Below are positions 60,609 through 64,000 of a stretch of 64,000 nucleotides of DNA, piece by piece. Origin of the DNA: CAZKYX01 sp964557125 (GTDB taxonomy: Bacteria; Patescibacteriota; Microgenomatia; Levybacterales; GWA1-39-11); the NCBI GenBank assembly GCA_964557125.1, contig CAZKYX010000002.1:1-64000 (forward strand). Reading direction: 5' to 3'. The position numbers were made by a program, and so were the translations under genes. Position 1 is the stretch's first letter; every line of letters begins with the position of its first letter. The notes under the pieces are model-generated. The model was not told where the DNA came from. It did not search any database and worked only from the letters and a program-made list of their open reading frames with translations.

Positions 60609-60657
60609 TTACGCGTGCTTTTGTACGTAAGTAGAGCTTAGCAGATAAGGGATTATA
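60609..60657 (-). promoter_or_regulatory. 60 kb cassette promoter with class II leader hairpin
   Basis: Extended -10 TGGTATAAT (box at 60652-60657), no clear -35. Leader hairpin at 60609-60630: UUACGU[ACAAAAGCAC]GCGUAA. It starts 21 bases from the -10 box, the same distance and almost the same loop as at 14438-14460, with a different stem. Confidence 0.6.
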
Positions 60658-60863
60658 CCATATTAAGCCTATAGCATATAAGGTTATAGCTTACAGGTTA
60701 CAGGATGCGGATGAGTTTGGTAAATATATTAATTTATTAGCTAAAACCTAAAACCCGAAACCTAAAACCTCATTCAAAAAATTACGTGATATGAATCTAC
60801 GGGAGCTATTTGATAGAATAGGGATGGATAATAAATAGCTAAATAGTTAATAGCTAATAGTTT

Positions 60864-63800
60864 ATGGAAGACAAAAACACAGAGAACAAATACAATCCAC
60901 AAGAAATTGAGGCTAAATGGCAGGAGAAGTGGGAGTCTGATAAGACTTTTAGTATGGATATGGATAGGGCAGAAAACCCCTTTTATAACCTCATGATGTT
61001 CCCATACCCCTCAGCTGAAGGTCTTCATGTAGGAAATATGTATGCTTTTACAGGGGCTGATGTGTATGCAAAATTCATGCGCATGCAAGGAAAGGATGTT
61101 CTTGAGCCTATTGGGCTTGATGGGTTTGGCATTCACTCTGAGAATTACGCCATAAAAATTGGTCGTCACCCAAAAGAACAGTCAAAAAGCGCAGAGAAGA
61201 ACTTTTACCGCCAACTAAAATCTATTGGAAATTCTTTTGATTGGGATAGAACAGTTGAGACCTATAGCCCTGATTATTATAAATGGACCCAGTGGCTTTT
61301 TACTGAAATGTTCCGTAAAGGGCTTGCTTACCGTAAAACGGCCCTCGTCAACTGGTGTCCAAAAGATTTAACTGTATTGTCAGATGAGCAAGTTATTGAT
61401 GGTGAATGCGAGAGGTGCAGTACAAAAGTTGAGAAGCGTGACCTTGAACAGTGGTTCTTTAGAATAACAAGCTATGCTGACAGGCTTTTAGATGGGCTTG
61501 AGAATATTGATTGGACTGAAAAGGTGAAGACAGCCCAGCGCAACTGGATAGGGAAAAGTGAGGGTGCGCAGATTGATTTTCCTGTTCTTGAGGATAGAAA
61601 TTTTGTACTGTTGCATGGCTATACCGGCTCAGTTGAGGCTAATTTCTTTCCATGGCTCAAAGAGAAGCTCTCAAAAGTAAGTACTTCAGTTTGGGCTGAG
61701 AATTTGCCTCACACCAACGCACCTGATGTAGAAAAACAAGCTCAATTTGTGCTTGATAATGCTCGTTTTGATGAGAATACAGTACTTTTAGGACATAGCT
61801 TGGGAGCTGCAGTTGCGCTTAAGGTAGTTGAGAAGCTGAAGAGCCCCATAAAAAAGCTGGTGCTTGCAGCTGGCTTCATGCAGCCCGGATTTACAGACCA
61901 TGCACGGCCATTTGAGGCTAGCTTTCATTGGGAATTTGATAGTGAAGCTATAAAGAAAAATGTGGAGGAAATAATTATCCTGCGAGCTTCAAATGACTAC
62001 GCTATCCCAGCAGAACGAGCTGATTACATAAAATCCCAAATTGGAGGAACAATTATTGATTTTGAGGCTGAAGATGAGCATATATGTGGTGAAATTGAGC
62101 CCATTGTTCTTGACAGTCTTTGTGCACGTCTTAAAGTCTTTACTACAAGACCAGATACCCTTTTTGGGGCTACTTTTATGGTAATAGCCCCAGAGCATCC
62201 GTTGGTTGAGGCAATGGTACATGGTAAATGGTCAATGGCAAATACTGATGAGGTCAAAAAGTACGTAGAAGAAGTTGCCGGAAAGAGTGATATTGAGAGA
62301 ACCCATGCGGCAAGCTCAGGGCAAGCAGGTTCAGCGGAGGAGAAAACAGGGGTTGATTCCGGTCTTTTTGTGCTCAATCCCGCGAATATGAAAAAAATTC
62401 CAATATGGGTGGCAGATTACGTCTTGGCTGGCTATGGGACGGGCGCCATAATGGCAGTTCCCGCTCATGACCAGAGAGACTTCGCGACTGCTAAGAAGTA
62501 TGGTCTACCGATTGTCCCAGTAATTCAACCAAAACAACCAAATGAATATAATCCAACTGAGGAGCCATATATAGGTAACGGGGAGATTATAGGCTCTGAT
62601 GAGTGGAATGGTTTTCACGCGCCAAAAGATATGGGGAAAGTCATAAGTTGGCTTGAAGAAAAGGGAATTGGCCTCAAAAAGAGTAACTATCATCTTCGGG
62701 ATTGGCTTATTTCAAGGCAGAGATACTGGGGGGCTCCAATTCCTATGATTTATTGTGAAGACTGTGCAAAGAGATACAAAGGTCAAGTAGAAAATATGCC
62801 CGGTTGGTATGCGGAAAAGCCTGAAAATTTGCCCGTTCTGCTTCCGGACGTGCAAAATTGGAGACCTGAGGGGACAGGCAGCTCTCCATTAGCCTCACAC
62901 CCCGAATTTTATGAGACTACTTGCCCTGAATGTAAGGGAAAAGCTCGACGAGAAACAGATGTGTCTGATACATTTTTAGATAGTTCGTGGTATTTTTTAA
63001 GATATCCATCAACTGATATAGAAAACAATGCTTTTGATATAGAAAGGACAAGGAAGTGGCTACCGGTTAATATGTACATTGGCGGAGCTGAGCACAGTGT
63101 ATTACACCTCTTGTATTCACGTTTTGTCACAATGGTATTGAAAGATTTGGGATTGGTAGAGTTTGACGAACCATTTACAAAGTTCTTTGCTCACGGGCTT
63201 ATCATCAAAGATGGTGCAAAGATGAGTAAAAGCAAGGGAAATGTAGTTGTTCCAGACGAATATATAAGAAAATATGGGGCTGATAGCCTGAGAGCATACT
63301 TAATGTTTTTGGGAGCTTATTCTGATGGTGGAGATTTTCGAGATAGTGGAATAGATGGAATGCATAAATTCTTGAGAAAAGTATGGAAGTTACTTTCAAA
63401 TGTCACTGCGAGCGATAGCACGGCAGTCTTTGAGGATGCAGACAAGCTTAAATTTATGCACAAAACCATCAAAAGAGTCACCAAAGACATTGGGGAATTT
63501 GGGTACAACACTGCTATTGCAGGTCTTATGGAATGGTATAACTTCCTTATCAAACAGTTAACAATTGACAAGCAACAATTAACTAGGGAGGAGACGGAAG
63601 TATTTTTGAAGCTTTTGGCGCCTTTCGCGCCTCATATGACTGAAGAGCTGTGGCAACAAACTCAGATTACAGATTACAGACGACAGATTACAGAATCTCA
63701 GAAATCAGAGATCGGAAATCAGAAATCTATTCATTTGGAAAAGTGGCCTGAATTTGAGGAAAAATATCTCGTGTCATCAACTGCGCTTATTATCGTTCAG

Positions 63801-63965
63801 GTAAATGGTAAAAAGCGGGGAGAGTTGACAGTTGACAGTTCACAGTTAACAGTTAACAAAGAGATTGAAGAGATGGGTAAGGAGATAGCAGCAAAATATC
63901 TTGAAGGTAATGAAGTCAAGAAAACAATCTACGTAAAAGGAAAGATACTTAATTTTGTTATATAG
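60864..63965 (+). CDS. leuS: leucyl-tRNA synthetase with an inserted serine-hydrolase domain
   Basis: Charges tRNA-Leu. Class I motifs: PYPSAEGLHVGN (HIGH-like, about 48-59), zinc-type cysteines around CPKD…CERC, NWIGKSEGAQIDF, TTRPDTLFGATF (427-438) of the editing domain, DWLISRQRYWG, and AKMSKSKGN. At 1033 aa it is about 170 longer than usual. The extra piece, residues about 245-415, is an alpha/beta hydrolase of RBBP9 type: NFVLLHGYTGS, nucleophile GHSLG (Ser312), RASNDYAIP (Asp378) and EDEHICGE (His406), a full triad. It splits the CP1 editing region between EGAQIDFPV and LKVFTTRPDT. The C-terminal part has repeat-derived stretches (ITDYRRQITESQKSEIGNQK; LTVDSSQLTVNK). No Shine-Dalgarno. 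Confidence 0.93.
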   Translation: MEDKNTENKYNPQEIEAKWQEKWESDKTFSMDMDRAENPFYNLMMFPYPSAEGLHVGNMYAFTGADVYAKFMRMQGKDVLEPIGLDGFGIHSENYAIKIGRHPKEQSKSAEKNFYRQLKSIGNSFDWDRTVETYSPDYYKWTQWLFTEMFRKGLAYRKTALVNWCPKDLTVLSDEQVIDGECERCSTKVEKRDLEQWFFRITSYADRLLDGLENIDWTEKVKTAQRNWIGKSEGAQIDFPVLEDRNFVLLHGYTGSVEANFFPWLKEKLSKVSTSVWAENLPHTNAPDVEKQAQFVLDNARFDENTVLLGHSLGAAVALKVVEKLKSPIKKLVLAAGFMQPGFTDHARPFEASFHWEFDSEAIKKNVEEIIILRASNDYAIPAERADYIKSQIGGTIIDFEAEDEHICGEIEPIVLDSLCARLKVFTTRPDTLFGATFMVIAPEHPLVEAMVHGKWSMANTDEVKKYVEEVAGKSDIERTHAASSGQAGSAEEKTGVDSGLFVLNPANMKKIPIWVADYVLAGYGTGAIMAVPAHDQRDFATAKKYGLPIVPVIQPKQPNEYNPTEEPYIGNGEIIGSDEWNGFHAPKDMGKVISWLEEKGIGLKKSNYHLRDWLISRQRYWGAPIPMIYCEDCAKRYKGQVENMPGWYAEKPENLPVLLPDVQNWRPEGTGSSPLASHPEFYETTCPECKGKARRETDVSDTFLDSSWYFLRYPSTDIENNAFDIERTRKWLPVNMYIGGAEHSVLHLLYSRFVTMVLKDLGLVEFDEPFTKFFAHGLIIKDGAKMSKSKGNVVVPDEYIRKYGADSLRAYLMFLGAYSDGGDFRDSGIDGMHKFLRKVWKLLSNVTASDSTAVFEDADKLKFMHKTIKRVTKDIGEFGYNTAIAGLMEWYNFLIKQLTIDKQQLTREETEVFLKLLAPFAPHMTEELWQQTQITDYRRQITESQKSEIGNQKSIHLEKWPEFEEKYLVSSTALIIVQVNGKKRGELTVDSSQLTVNKEIEEMGKEIAAKYLEGNEVKKTIYVKGKILNFVI

Positions 63966-64000
63966 AATATATTCTTCGACTAAGGACATAGTCCGCATGG

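Noticed and set aside
1..64000. Alternative genetic code (UGA as glycine, as in some candidate phyla)
   Set aside because: TGA ends the giant gene at its natural C-terminus, and intact core genes contain no internal TGA.

Overview
The window looks like a chromosomal piece of a Candidate Phyla Radiation bacterium, most likely Microgenomates-like. The supporting evidence is moderately AT-rich DNA, very large cell-surface genes, core genes that are leaderless or have very short leaders and no Shine-Dalgarno, many families of short 'word' repeats between and even inside genes, and a standard code (TGA is used as stop, e.g. at 40903). This placement is inferred from gene style; no rRNA, tRNA or database search supports it.

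Layout. 1-3.8 kb: the tail of a sugar-nucleotide epimerase, a Nudix hydrolase, a methyltransferase-glycosyltransferase fusion, peptidyl-tRNA hydrolase and phosphoglycerate mutase. 4-7.4 kb: a 1142-aa polytopic membrane protein behind a structured leader. 7.5-16 kb: housekeeping genes (enolase, site-2-type protease, ribosomal protein S1, RadA, PIN-TRAM protein, pyruvate kinase). 16.1-17 kb: a probable small RNA and a leaderless 48-codon ORF. 17-22.5 kb: a three-gene glycosylation operon. 24.5-31.4 kb: a DUF11 surface protein with a sortase-like tail, Rho, a LysM/M23 peptidase and an O-antigen-ligase/TPR protein. 31.6-38.4 kb: a cupredoxin-like membrane protein, a pilin-like protein, a 1477-aa secreted protein and an LRR protein. 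38.5-39.3 kb: a REP-associated transposase. 40.9-51.7 kb: one 3603-codon gene for a giant surface protein whose cytoplasmic head consists of two tyrosine-recombinase core-binding domains. 52.5-55.6 kb: further exported proteins. 60.9-64 kb: leucyl-tRNA synthetase.

A second layer is scattered through this core: cassettes of small, SD-led genes (13.7-14.4, 22.8-24.1, 28.4-28.9, 56.0-57.3, 57.6-59.1, 60.0-60.5 kb), all on the minus strand. Each ends in a GC-rich hairpin without a U-tract. Five of the six start from a promoter followed, at a fixed distance, by a short hairpin. In three cassettes (28.9, 57.3, 59.1 kb) that hairpin has a five-base loop lying exactly 32 bases from the -10 box and stems that covary. 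In two others (14.4, 60.5 kb) it has a different loop shared between them, starting 21 bases from the -10 box. I regard this cassette/leader system as the best candidate for something undescribed.

The other notable results are: (i) a leucyl-tRNA synthetase carrying a complete serine-hydrolase domain inside its editing-domain region; (ii) the recombinase-headed giant surface protein; (iii) enolase and at least five other genes whose reading frames contain translated copies of the genome's dispersed repeats; and (iv) a phosphoglycerate mutase whose second catalytic histidine is serine.
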